A DNA stretch of 64,000 nucleotides from Stutzerimonas stutzeri (GTDB lineage: Bacteria > Pseudomonadota > Gammaproteobacteria > Pseudomonadales > Pseudomonadaceae): positions 86,414-150,413 of the forward strand of contig DGLA01000011.1 of assembly GCA_002387205.1 (NCBI GenBank). The letters run 5' to 3'. Shown in pieces: positions 9,462 through 16,901 of the stretch. Each line of letters begins with the position of its first letter. The first letter of the stretch is position 1. The position numbers were made by a program, and so were the translations under genes. The notes beneath the pieces are model-generated. The model did not search any database and had not been told where the DNA came from. It saw only the letters and a program-made list of their open reading frames with translations.

Positions 9462-10358
9462 ATGAACGCCGCCACTCGCCAACCCAACCCAGCCAGCTCC
9501 GGCATCCGCCCGGCGGATCGCCTTGGCTTTACGCTGTTCCTTGCGGCAGCGCTGCATGGGGCCTTGATTTTGGGCCTGGGGTTCTCCCTGAGCGAGCCAA
9601 GCCAGGTCAGCAAGTCGCTTGAGATCACCCTGTCGACGTTCAAGAGCGAAGACAAGCCCAAGGACGCTGACTTCATCGCACAGGATAATCAGCAGGGCAG
9701 CGGCACACTGGAACACAAGGCCTCGCCCAAGACAACAGAGCAAGCGCCCTTTCAGGATACCCAGGTGCGCAAGGTGACCCCAGCAACTTCTCCGCCTCCG
9801 AGCAGCCGCAGCGAGGCCCCCAGGACGACGGTAGCCACGCGCGCCCCACAGCCGGAGAAGACGCCCGATACGCCGCAAAAGAACAAGCCCCAGCCGCAGG
9901 CCGAGCCCGCCCCGGTTTATGACAGCTCCCAGCTGAGTTCGGAAATCGCCAGTCTGGAAGCTGAACTCGCCCAGCAACAGCAGCAGTACGCCAAACGCCC
10001 TCGCGTCAGCCGCCAGAACAGCGCCGCTACCATGCGGGACATCAGTGCCTGGTACCGTGACGAATGGCGCAAGAAGGTCGAGCGTATCGGCAATCTCAAC
10101 TATCCCGACGAAGCGCGACGCCAGCAGATCTATGGCAGCCTTCGCATGCTCGTGGTGATCGACCGCAACGGAACGGTTCGGGAGCTTCAGGTACTGGAGT
10201 CGTCCGGGCAGCCGCTGCTGGACGAAGCCGCCATGCGCATCGTCAGGCTCGCAGCGCCCTTTGCGCCGTTTTCTGGTGAGCTAGCAGACAACTTCGACCG
10301 GGTCGAAATCATCCGCACCTGGCGATTCGAGCGCGGCGATCGCCTATCCAGCCGCTGA
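9462..10358 (+). CDS. TonB-family energy transducer protein
   Basis: This 298-residue protein has the TonB plan: a short cytoplasmic N-terminus and one membrane anchor at about residues 24-46 (LFLAAALHGALILGLGF). A long Pro/Gln/Lys-rich periplasmic linker with a glutamine-rich stretch follows, then a C-terminal TonB domain (NYPDEARRQQIYGSLRML, then VIDRNGTVRELQVLESSG). It would pass proton-motive force from ExbB/ExbD to an outer membrane partner. No exbBD genes or TonB-dependent receptor are nearby. The position between gshB and algH is that of P. aeruginosa tonB3, a gene reported to affect twitching; equivalence is inferred. Confidence 0.88.
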   Translation: MNAATRQPNPASSGIRPADRLGFTLFLAAALHGALILGLGFSLSEPSQVSKSLEITLSTFKSEDKPKDADFIAQDNQQGSGTLEHKASPKTTEQAPFQDTQVRKVTPATSPPPSSRSEAPRTTVATRAPQPEKTPDTPQKNKPQPQAEPAPVYDSSQLSSEIASLEAELAQQQQQYAKRPRVSRQNSAATMRDISAWYRDEWRKKVERIGNLNYPDEARRQQIYGSLRMLVVIDRNGTVRELQVLESSGQPLLDEAAMRIVRLAAPFAPFSGELADNFDRVEIIRTWRFERGDRLSSR

Positions 10359-10436
10359 ACCCCTTGCGCCAGTCATCCCACAATCAGCGCTGCAAGCGGC
10401 TTCACGCCTCCGCCCGCAGCGCTTAAGCTAGCGCCC

Positions 10437-11006
10437 ATGAACGCGACCTCGCCAAGCTACCTCAAACACCATTTCCTGATCGCCATGCCGCATATGGCGG
10501 ACCCCAGTTTTGCCCAGTCCCTGATCTATCTGGTCGAGCATTCACAGGACGGAGCCATGGGACTGATCGTCAATCGCCCCAGCGGGCTCAACCTGACGGA
10601 TGTCCTTGAGCAACTGCGTCCTGACGAACCGGTGACTGCAGCCAGCCTGAACTTGCCCATCCTGTCCGGTGGACCCGTCCAGACGGATCGCGGTTTCGTC
10701 CTGCACCCAGCCGATGCGCAGTTCCAGGCGACGCTCGGTCTCGGTCAGCTAGGCATGACCACCTCCCAGGATGTGCTTTTCGCCATTGCCGACGGTTACG
10801 GGCCCAAGCGGCACCTCATTGCCCTGGGTTATGCCGGATGGGAGCCGGGCCAACTCGAGGCTGAGCTGCTAGAGAATGTATGGCTGAGCTGTCCTGCCCA
10901 GCCACACATCCTTTTCGACCTGCCTCATGAGCAGCGCCTGCATGCAGCTGCAGCGTCCCTTGGAGTCGACCTGAATCTACTCAGCAGTCAGGTCGGCCAC
11001 GCATGA
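10437..11006 (+). CDS. algH: AlgH/YqgE family protein (UPF0301)
   Basis: This 189-residue cytoplasmic protein of the YqgE/AlgH family has the hallmark segments LKHHFLIAMPHMADPSF, GAMGLIVNRP, and GGPVQTDRGFVLH. It was named for a link to alginate regulation in P. aeruginosa, but no biochemical activity is established for the family. The stop overlaps the ruvX start by 4 nt (ATGA), so the two are probably translationally coupled, an arrangement common in gammaproteobacteria. Function beyond the family name is open. Confidence 0.95.
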   Translation: MNATSPSYLKHHFLIAMPHMADPSFAQSLIYLVEHSQDGAMGLIVNRPSGLNLTDVLEQLRPDEPVTAASLNLPILSGGPVQTDRGFVLHPADAQFQATLGLGQLGMTTSQDVLFAIADGYGPKRHLIALGYAGWEPGQLEAELLENVWLSCPAQPHILFDLPHEQRLHAAAASLGVDLNLLSSQVGHA

Positions 11007-11431
11007 GCGCACTACGCCTGCTGCTCGGCTTCGACTACGGCACCAAACAGATCGGTGTTGCCGTTGGCCAGGCCATCACCGGCCAGGCGCGTGAACTCTG
11101 CATCCTGAAAGCGCGCGATGGCGTCCCGGACTGGACGCAGATCGAAGCGCTGTTACGCGAATGGCAACCGGACGCACTGGTCGTGGGCCTGCCGTTGAAT
11201 ATGGACGGCAGCCCCAGCGAAATGTCCGCCCGTGCGGAAAAATTCGCACGCCGCCTCAACGGCCGCTTCAACCTGCCGGTACATACCCACGACGAGCGCC
11301 TGACAACCTACGAAGCCAAAGGCGAGCGGCTGCGTGAAGGGCAGCGCGACGGCTACCGTGACCGGCCGGTCGACGCGCTCGCCGCGGCCCTACTACTTGA
11401 GGGCTGGCTGACAGCTCAGCAAACGGCCTGA
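11003..11431 (+). CDS. ruvX: RuvX/YqgF family putative pre-16S rRNA nuclease
   Basis: This 142-residue RNase H-fold protein has the first acidic motif LLGFDYGTKQIGVAVG at the N-terminus. The VVGLPLNMDGSPSEMS segment follows, then HDERLTTYEA in the middle and the final acidic motif DRPVDALAAALLLE. The family is proposed to finish the 5' end of 16S rRNA and has also been considered a Holliday junction resolvase. It is coupled to algH by an ATGA overlap and followed 19 nt later by pyrR. Confidence 0.95.
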   Translation: MSALRLLLGFDYGTKQIGVAVGQAITGQARELCILKARDGVPDWTQIEALLREWQPDALVVGLPLNMDGSPSEMSARAEKFARRLNGRFNLPVHTHDERLTTYEAKGERLREGQRDGYRDRPVDALAAALLLEGWLTAQQTA

Positions 11432-11450
11432 AGTGGCTGAAGGAGAACCT

Positions 11451-11963
11451 GTGACCCTGCCGAACCCTGAACACCTGCTCCCAGAAATGGCCTCTGCGCT
11501 CGACAGCCATCTGAGCAGCCGCGGTATCACCGAGCCCCGTTTCGTCGGGATCCGCACCGGTGGCGTCTGGGTCGCGGAAGCGCTGCTGCGATTGCGCGAC
11601 GGGCACGAAGCCCTGGGTATTCTGGATGTTTCCTTCTATCGCGACGATTTCACCCAAAACGGTCTTCATCCGCAGGTTCGTCCTTCGCAGCTGCCATTTG
11701 AAATTGAAGGCCAGCATCTGGTGCTGGTTGACGATGTGCTGATGAGCGGACGCACCATCCGCGCGGCTCTCAATGAGCTGTTCGATTATGGCCGCCCCGC
11801 CAGCGTCACCCTGGTCTGCCTGCTCGACCTCAATGCGCGCGAGCTACCGATCCGGCCAGACGTCGTCGGCGCGAGGCTTTCTCTGGAACCGGAGCAGCGC
11901 GTCAAGCTGCTGGGCCCAGGGCCTCTAGCACTCGAATACCAGACCCTCGCTTCCGCCAATTGA
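11451..11963 (+). CDS. pyrR: PyrR, bifunctional pyrimidine regulator / uracil phosphoribosyltransferase
   Basis: This 170-residue phosphoribosyltransferase-fold protein shows the PRPP-binding motif LVLVDDVLMSGRTIRAAL. In Gram-positives PyrR attenuates pyr mRNA; in Pseudomonas it is a pyr regulator or has UPRTase-like activity. An upstream in-frame GTG at 11433 is possible. The GTG at 11451 is preferred because AAGGAG sits 5 nt before it, and it gives the family N-terminus LPNPEHLL and the length of the P. aeruginosa protein. The stop at 11961-11963 lies 11 nt before the pyrB start, so pyrR-pyrB-pyrC' form one unit. Confidence 0.93.
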   Translation: MTLPNPEHLLPEMASALDSHLSSRGITEPRFVGIRTGGVWVAEALLRLRDGHEALGILDVSFYRDDFTQNGLHPQVRPSQLPFEIEGQHLVLVDDVLMSGRTIRAALNELFDYGRPASVTLVCLLDLNARELPIRPDVVGARLSLEPEQRVKLLGPGPLALEYQTLASAN

Positions 11964-11974
11964 GACCCTTCGCG

Positions 11975-12991
11975 ATGACGCCTACCGACGCCAAGCGCCC
12001 GCTGCAGCTGAACGACAATGGCCAGCTTCGCCATTTCCTCTCGCTGGACGGCTTGCCCCGTGACCTGCTGACCGAAATCCTCGACACTGCCGATTCGTTT
12101 CTAGAGGTCGGCGCCCGGGCGGTGAAGAAGGTCCCGCTGTTGCGCGGCAAGACCGTCTGCAACGTGTTCTTTGAAAACTCCACCCGCACCCGTACCACGT
12201 TCGAGCTTGCGGCCAAGCGGCTTTCGGCCGATGTGATCACGCTGAACGTATCGACGTCATCCACAAGCAAAGGCGAAACCCTCACCGACACCCTGCGCAA
12301 CCTCGAGGCCATGGCGGCTGACATGTTCGTGGTGCGCCATGCCGACTCGGGCGCGGCCCACTTCATCGCCGAGCACGTCTGCCCGGACGTTGCGGTGATC
12401 AACGGTGGCGACGGGCGGCATGCGCATCCGACCCAGGGCATGCTCGACATGCTCACCATTCGCCGGCACAAGGGCGGGTTCGAAAAGCTGTCGGTAGCGA
12501 TCGTCGGCGACATCCTTCATTCGCGGGTGGCGCGCTCCAACATGCTGGCGCTGAAAGCGCTCGGCTGCCCGGACATCCGTGTCATCGGGCCGAAGACACT
12601 GCTGCCGGTTGGCGTGGAGCAGTACGGCGTCAGTGTCTACAACGACATGAACGAAGGCCTCAGGGATGTAGACGTGGTGATCATGCTGCGCCTGCAGCGC
12701 GAACGCATGCAGGGTGGCCTGCTACCCAGCGAAGGAGAGTTCTACCGGCTCTACGGCTTGACTACGCAGCGTATGGCGCTGGCGAAACCTGACGCCATTG
12801 TCATGCACCCAGGGCCCATCAACCGCGGCGTCGAGATCGAGTCTGCCGTGGCCGATGGCGCCCAGTCGGTCATCCTCAACCAGGTCACCTACGGCATCGC
12901 GATCCGCATGGCAGTGCTGTCCATGGCCATGAGCGGGCAGACCGCTCAACGTCAACTTGAACAGGAAAACGCTGCCGAGGAGCAGAACTGA
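11975..12991 (+). CDS. pyrB: Aspartate carbamoyltransferase catalytic subunit
   Basis: PyrB condenses carbamoyl phosphate with aspartate, the first committed step of pyrimidine synthesis. The 338-residue protein has the carbamoyl-phosphate motif FFENSTRTRTTFELAA near residue 60. It also has the HPTQGMLDM segment and the C-terminal aspartate-domain motif MHPGPINRGVEI. The ATG at 11975 is chosen over a TTG at 11960 because it gives the familiar TDAKRPLQLN start. In pseudomonads the catalytic chain has a longer N-terminus than E. coli PyrB and assembles with the PyrC-like protein encoded next. The stop and the pyrC' ATG overlap by one base (TGATG). Confidence 0.97.
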   Translation: MTPTDAKRPLQLNDNGQLRHFLSLDGLPRDLLTEILDTADSFLEVGARAVKKVPLLRGKTVCNVFFENSTRTRTTFELAAKRLSADVITLNVSTSSTSKGETLTDTLRNLEAMAADMFVVRHADSGAAHFIAEHVCPDVAVINGGDGRHAHPTQGMLDMLTIRRHKGGFEKLSVAIVGDILHSRVARSNMLALKALGCPDIRVIGPKTLLPVGVEQYGVSVYNDMNEGLRDVDVVIMLRLQRERMQGGLLPSEGEFYRLYGLTTQRMALAKPDAIVMHPGPINRGVEIESAVADGAQSVILNQVTYGIAIRMAVLSMAMSGQTAQRQLEQENAAEEQN

Positions 12992-14262
12992 TGCCTACCC
13001 ACATCCTCGGCGCCCGCCTGATCGATCCAGCCAGCGGGCGTGACGAAGTCACCGACATCTATTGCCAGGACGGCAGGATCACCGCGTTCGGCCAGGCTCC
13101 GGCAGGCTTCAGCGCAGCCCGGACCATCGACGCGCGCGGGCTGGTGGTCGCGCCTGGACTGGTTGATCTGTCGGTAGCGCTTCGCGAACCCGGCTACAGT
13201 CGCAAGGGCAACATTGCCAGCGAAACGCTCGCCGCTACGGCCGGCGGCATCACCAGCCTCTGCTGTCCGCCACAGACCAGACCGGTGCTCGACACCGCAG
13301 CAGTCGCCGAGCTCATTCTCGACCGTGCCCGCGAATCCGGACATGCCAAGGTGTTTCCGGTCGGCGCGCTGACGCGTAATCTCGCAGGCGAGCAGCTGTC
13401 GGAGCTGGTCGCGCTGCGCGATGCAGGCTGCGTCGCCTTTGGTAACGGCCTGGCCAACTTCACCAGCAATCGCAACCTGGGCCGTGCCTTGGAGTACGCA
13501 GCGACCTTCGACCTCACCGTCGTCATCCATTCCCAGGACAGCGACCTGGCCGAGGGTGGCCTGGCCCATGAAGGACCGGCGGCGGCCTTTCTCGGTCTCG
13601 CCGGGATTCCCGAAACGGCGGAAACCGTCGCCCTCGCGCGCAACCTCCTGCTGGTGGAGCAGGCCGGCGTGCGTGCGCACTTCAGCCAGATCACCACCGC
13701 TCGCGGTGCGCAGATGATTGCCGAGGCCCAGGCTCGCGGCCTGCCCGTCACCGCTGACGTGGCGATGTACCAGCTGATCCTCACCGATGCGGCACTGCAC
13801 GGCTTTTCCAGCCTCTACCATGTACAGCCGCCGTTACGCAGTGCAGCCGATCGCGAAGGCCTACGTCAGGCAGTCAGGAACGGGGTTATCTCGGCTATCT
13901 CGAGTCATCATCAGCCCCACGAGCAGGATGCCAAGCAGGCACCGTTCGGCGAGACCGAGCCGGGCATCAGCAGTGCCGAAATCCTTCTGCCCCTGGCCCT
14001 GACGCTGGTAGAGGATGGTCTGTTGGATCTGCCTACACTGCTGGCTCGCCTGAGCACTGGCCCGGCTGCCGCGCTGCGGCTTCCAGCCGGTCGCCTGATC
14101 ATTGGCGGAGCCGCTGATCTCGTGCTGTTCGATCCAGACAGCTCAACCCTGGCTGGCGAACGCTGGCACTCCAGAGGCCGCAACTGTCCCTTCATCGGGC
14201 ACTGCTTGCCGGGAGCAGTGCGCTACACCCTGGTTGATGGCCGAGTCGCCTACCAGGCCTGA
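12991..14262 (+). CDS. pyrC': PyrC', dihydroorotase-like non-catalytic subunit of aspartate carbamoyltransferase
   Basis: This 423-residue protein has the fold and length of a class I dihydroorotase. Where active enzymes have Asp-x-His-x-His before LREPG, it reads DLSVALREPG (about residues 60-69), so the two metal-binding histidines are absent. That matches the known Pseudomonas PyrC', which does not hydrolyse dihydroorotate but is needed to assemble active dodecameric ATCase. Later segments, such as VVIHSQDSDLAEGGLAHEG, keep family similarity. Translation is probably coupled to pyrB through the one-base overlap. Genuine dihydroorotase must be encoded elsewhere. Confidence 0.92.
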   Translation: MPTHILGARLIDPASGRDEVTDIYCQDGRITAFGQAPAGFSAARTIDARGLVVAPGLVDLSVALREPGYSRKGNIASETLAATAGGITSLCCPPQTRPVLDTAAVAELILDRARESGHAKVFPVGALTRNLAGEQLSELVALRDAGCVAFGNGLANFTSNRNLGRALEYAATFDLTVVIHSQDSDLAEGGLAHEGPAAAFLGLAGIPETAETVALARNLLLVEQAGVRAHFSQITTARGAQMIAEAQARGLPVTADVAMYQLILTDAALHGFSSLYHVQPPLRSAADREGLRQAVRNGVISAISSHHQPHEQDAKQAPFGETEPGISSAEILLPLALTLVEDGLLDLPTLLARLSTGPAAALRLPAGRLIIGGAADLVLFDPDSSTLAGERWHSRGRNCPFIGHCLPGAVRYTLVDGRVAYQA

Positions 14263-14318
14263 TCTCTTACGGAGCCTGGAGCCCGGCACGAGGCTCCGGG
14301 CTGCCGGTGCCACACTGT

Positions 14319-14717
14319 TTACCAGCGCTTCTCGATGTTCCGCATCGAGATCTGGCTGTTGAGAGTCCAGAAGTCATACAGAACTCCGACAAAGAACAAC
14401 CCGCCCGTGCAGAGATAGATCAAGCCGGTGATCCACTTGCCCTGATACATCCGGTGCACGCCAAACACGCCCAGGAAGGTCAGCAGAATCCAGGCGACGG
14501 TGTAGTCGATCGGGCCAGGCTCAAAGCGCAGATCCGCCTCGCGATCCATCGCAGGGATCAGGAACAGGTCGATGATCCAGCCGACAAAGAACAAGCCGAG
14601 CGTGAAGAACCAGATGGTGCCGGTAATCGGCTTGCCGTAGTAGAAGCGGTGAGAACCGAGAAAACCGAAAATCCACAAGAGATAGCCGATCACGACGCTA
14701 TGAGTGTTCTGCTGCAT
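14319..14717 (-). CDS. TM2-domain membrane protein
   Basis: This 132-residue protein is mostly hydrophobic. It has two TM2-like repeats: one with GYLLWIFGFLGSHRFYYGK then FFVGWIIDLFLIPAM, and a second with FLGVFGVHRMYQGK and FFVGVLYDFWTLN. TM2 proteins are small membrane proteins with two helices joined by a short loop carrying a DRF-like motif; here the motif appears as SHRFYYG and VHRMYQG. No activity is established. The ORF is open upstream to 15131, but that stretch is antisense to the radical SAM gene, so I use the ATG at 14717. The gene stands alone, convergent with pyrC' and divergent from the LexA-box gene. Confidence 0.85.
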   Translation of the reverse strand: MQQNTHSVVIGYLLWIFGFLGSHRFYYGKPITGTIWFFTLGLFFVGWIIDLFLIPAMDREADLRFEPGPIDYTVAWILLTFLGVFGVHRMYQGKWITGLIYLCTGGLFFVGVLYDFWTLNSQISMRNIEKRW

Positions 14718-14819
14718 CTGAGCCTCGCTTTTTTGAGCTGAACCTGTTTCCGAGCTTACCCCAATTACCCAAGTCAGACCCTTCGGCCAGGCGGACGTTG
14801 CGTCTGGTCGCATGCATGA

Positions 14820-14838
14820 TACTGTACATGCAAACAGT
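14820..14838 (+). promoter_or_regulatory. LexA (SOS) box overlapping a promoter -10
   Basis: The sequence holds CTGT (14822-14825), 8 nt, then ACAG (14834-14837), extended to TACTGT on the left and ACAGT on the right. This matches the gammaproteobacterial LexA consensus CTGT-N8-ACAG. TTGCGT at 14798-14803 could be a -35 box, 16 nt before TACTGT as -10, so LexA would block the promoter directly. The site lies just upstream of the radical SAM/DUF4130 gene pair. Confidence 0.85.
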
Positions 14839-14844
14839 GCCCAG

Positions 14845-16071
14845 ATGACCGACATGCTACTGACCGAAAAGCTCGCCGTCCTCGCCGATGCGGCCAAATA
14901 CGATGTGTCCTGCGCCAGCAGCGGCGCTCCCAAGCGCAGCTCCAGAGGCAGGAGCGGACTGGGCGCCACTGATGGCATGGGCATCTGCCACAGCTTTACC
15001 CCTGATGGTCGTTGCGTGGCGCTGCTGAAGATTCTGCTGACCAATTTTTGCCTGTATGACTGCCAGTACTGCGTCAACCGGCGCTCCAGCGATGTGCCTC
15101 GTGCTCGCTTCACTCCGGAAGAGGTGGTCACGCTGACCCTCGATTTCTATCGTCGCAACTGCATCAGCGGCCTGTTTCTCAGCTCCGGTATCATCCGCAC
15201 GGCTGACTACACCATGGAGCAACTGATTCGTGTGGCCAGGCTGTTGCGCGAAGAGCACGAATTCCGTGGCTACATACACCTCAAGACCATTCCCGACGCA
15301 GACCCGCAGCTCATTGCCGAGGCTGGCCGCTACGCCGATCGTCTGAGCGTCAACATCGAACTGCCGACCGAGTCCAGCCTGATCCGTCTCGCACCGGAAA
15401 AACAGGTCGTGACCATCAAGCAGGCAATGCTTGCCATCCACGAAGGCGAAACCGAAGCGCGGGTCGAAACAAGCCGCAACGCGCCCCGCTTCGCACCCGC
15501 GGGCCAGAGCACCCAGATGATCATTGGTGCTGACGCCACGGATGACAGCACCATCCTTCATACGGCGCAGTCACTTTATGGCGATTACCGTTTACGCAGG
15601 GTCTACTATTCGGCGTTCAGCCCCATTCCACATAGCCCGAAGACGGTCCCCTTCGAAGCACCGCCACTGTTGCGCGAACATCGCCTGTACCAGGCCGACT
15701 TCCTGATGCGCGGCTACGGTTTCAAGGCCAGCGAGTTACTGTCGGGCCCGGGCAACCTGCCGCTGGACATCGATCCCAAGCTGGCGTGGGCGCTGTCAAA
15801 CCGCGAGCATTTTCCGGTTGACCTGAATCATGCGGAACCAGCGCTCATCGCACGCATCCCCGGCATCGGGATGCTCAGCGCCAAGCGGCTGGTCGCCCTG
15901 CGAAGGCAAAAACGCATCCGCTTCGAAGACCTGACACGCCTTCGCTGCTCGCTGGAGAAAGCCAAGCCCTTCGTCATCACCCAGGACTATCGGCCAAACA
16001 TGGCTTACCGTGAGTCCAGCACCTTGCGCCATCAGCTCAGCGAAGGCGCAAGGCAAATGGCGCTGTGGTGA
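14845..16071 (+). CDS. Putative DNA modification/repair radical SAM protein
   Basis: This protein of about 408 residues has the radical SAM cluster motif C-x3-C-x2-C in NFCLYDCQYCVNRRS. A TIM-barrel-like core follows, then a C-terminal helix-hairpin-helix (LIARIPGIGMLSAKRLVAL), a typical DNA-backbone-binding element. It belongs to the family annotated as putative DNA modification/repair radical SAM protein (TIGR03916 type), distantly like spore photoproduct lyase. Substrate and chemistry are unknown. Starts at 14812, 14845 and 14854 are in frame; 14812 is rejected because the LexA box and -10 would fall inside the gene. The stop overlaps the next ATG by one base, so the two proteins are probably co-produced and act together. 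Confidence 0.88.
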   Translation: MTDMLLTEKLAVLADAAKYDVSCASSGAPKRSSRGRSGLGATDGMGICHSFTPDGRCVALLKILLTNFCLYDCQYCVNRRSSDVPRARFTPEEVVTLTLDFYRRNCISGLFLSSGIIRTADYTMEQLIRVARLLREEHEFRGYIHLKTIPDADPQLIAEAGRYADRLSVNIELPTESSLIRLAPEKQVVTIKQAMLAIHEGETEARVETSRNAPRFAPAGQSTQMIIGADATDDSTILHTAQSLYGDYRLRRVYYSAFSPIPHSPKTVPFEAPPLLREHRLYQADFLMRGYGFKASELLSGPGNLPLDIDPKLAWALSNREHFPVDLNHAEPALIARIPGIGMLSAKRLVALRRQKRIRFEDLTRLRCSLEKAKPFVITQDYRPNMAYRESSTLRHQLSEGARQMALW

Positions 16072-16901
16072 TGCAGCAGGTACGTGTTGACGGCAGCTTC
16101 GATGGCTGGCGCAGTGCTGCCCGCGGGCTGTTGCACAGAGGGGTTGCACCCCACCAAGTGGAATGGCTCGGCCTTGAGGATATGGGCGGCCTGTTCGATG
16201 AACCTTGCACGCCCGAGCCAAAGGACTCAGCACCGGCGCCTCGCATCCCTCGGCAACTGATGATCGAACTGCAGAGTGCGGCGCGTTTTCGCGGGCAGGA
16301 CCGCTGGAGTCTGCTGTATCGCATTCTCTGGAGGATTGCCAAAGGGGATCAAACGGCACGGCTAATGGGCGACCCTGACGGCAGCGAACTGCATGCACGG
16401 ATCAAGGCTGTACGCCGCGAGACGCACCATATGCATGCCTTTATCCGCTTCAGCCCGACGAACCAAGAAGACGCCCCGGACTATGTAGCCTGGTTTGAGC
16501 CCATGCACGACATCTTGACCAGCGCCGCACCGCACTTCGCCGAGCGGATGGGGCTGCATTCATGGCTGATCGCGACGCCCGATGACGCGGTGCTTTGGGA
16601 CGGTGGAGTCATGCACCACGCCACGCCCTGTCCAGCCGCCTGGCGACAACTGGCACGGACCGCCCAGGACACTGGTGCTGAACTGTGGAAAACCTACTAC
16701 GAAAGCACCTTCAACCCGGCGCGGCTGAACAGCGATGTCTTGCAGAGCAATCTGCCGGTGCGATTCTGGAAGAACCTGCCGGAAGGGCCGCTGATCCCTC
16801 AGTTGATGAGCCGCGCCCGAGCCGGAGCTCAGCGTGATGGTCAGGCCGAGCGCGTTGCCAACAAGCCGGGCAAGCGTATCGGCCCGCACGCAAAAGCCTG
16901 A
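16071..16901 (+). CDS. DUF4130-type protein, partner of the radical SAM protein
   Basis: This 276-residue protein is of the TIGR03915/DUF4130 type, found next to the radical SAM gene in many bacteria and sometimes fused to a uracil-DNA glycosylase-like domain. Visible landmarks are VRRETHHMHAFIRF, YVAWFEPMHDILTSAAPHFAERM and WLIATPDDAVLWDGG; the conserved His and Glu residues could be functional but no mechanism is known. The ATG at 16071 shares a base with the preceding stop. A GTG at 16065 is also in frame but lies inside the upstream gene. The stop codon directly abuts the stop of pilU on the other strand. Confidence 0.85.
   Translation: MQQVRVDGSFDGWRSAARGLLHRGVAPHQVEWLGLEDMGGLFDEPCTPEPKDSAPAPRIPRQLMIELQSAARFRGQDRWSLLYRILWRIAKGDQTARLMGDPDGSELHARIKAVRRETHHMHAFIRFSPTNQEDAPDYVAWFEPMHDILTSAAPHFAERMGLHSWLIATPDDAVLWDGGVMHHATPCPAAWRQLARTAQDTGAELWKTYYESTFNPARLNSDVLQSNLPVRFWKNLPEGPLIPQLMSRARAGAQRDGQAERVANKPGKRIGPHAKA

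Noticed and set aside
14273..14310. Terminator between pyrC' and the TM2 gene
   Set aside because: AGCCCGG/CCGGGCT can pair, but several competing short stems exist and there is no T tract, so I do not annotate it.
14812..14844. Upstream ATG as start of the radical SAM gene
   Set aside because: It would place the LexA box and -10 inside the coding region, and the added residues do not resemble the family.
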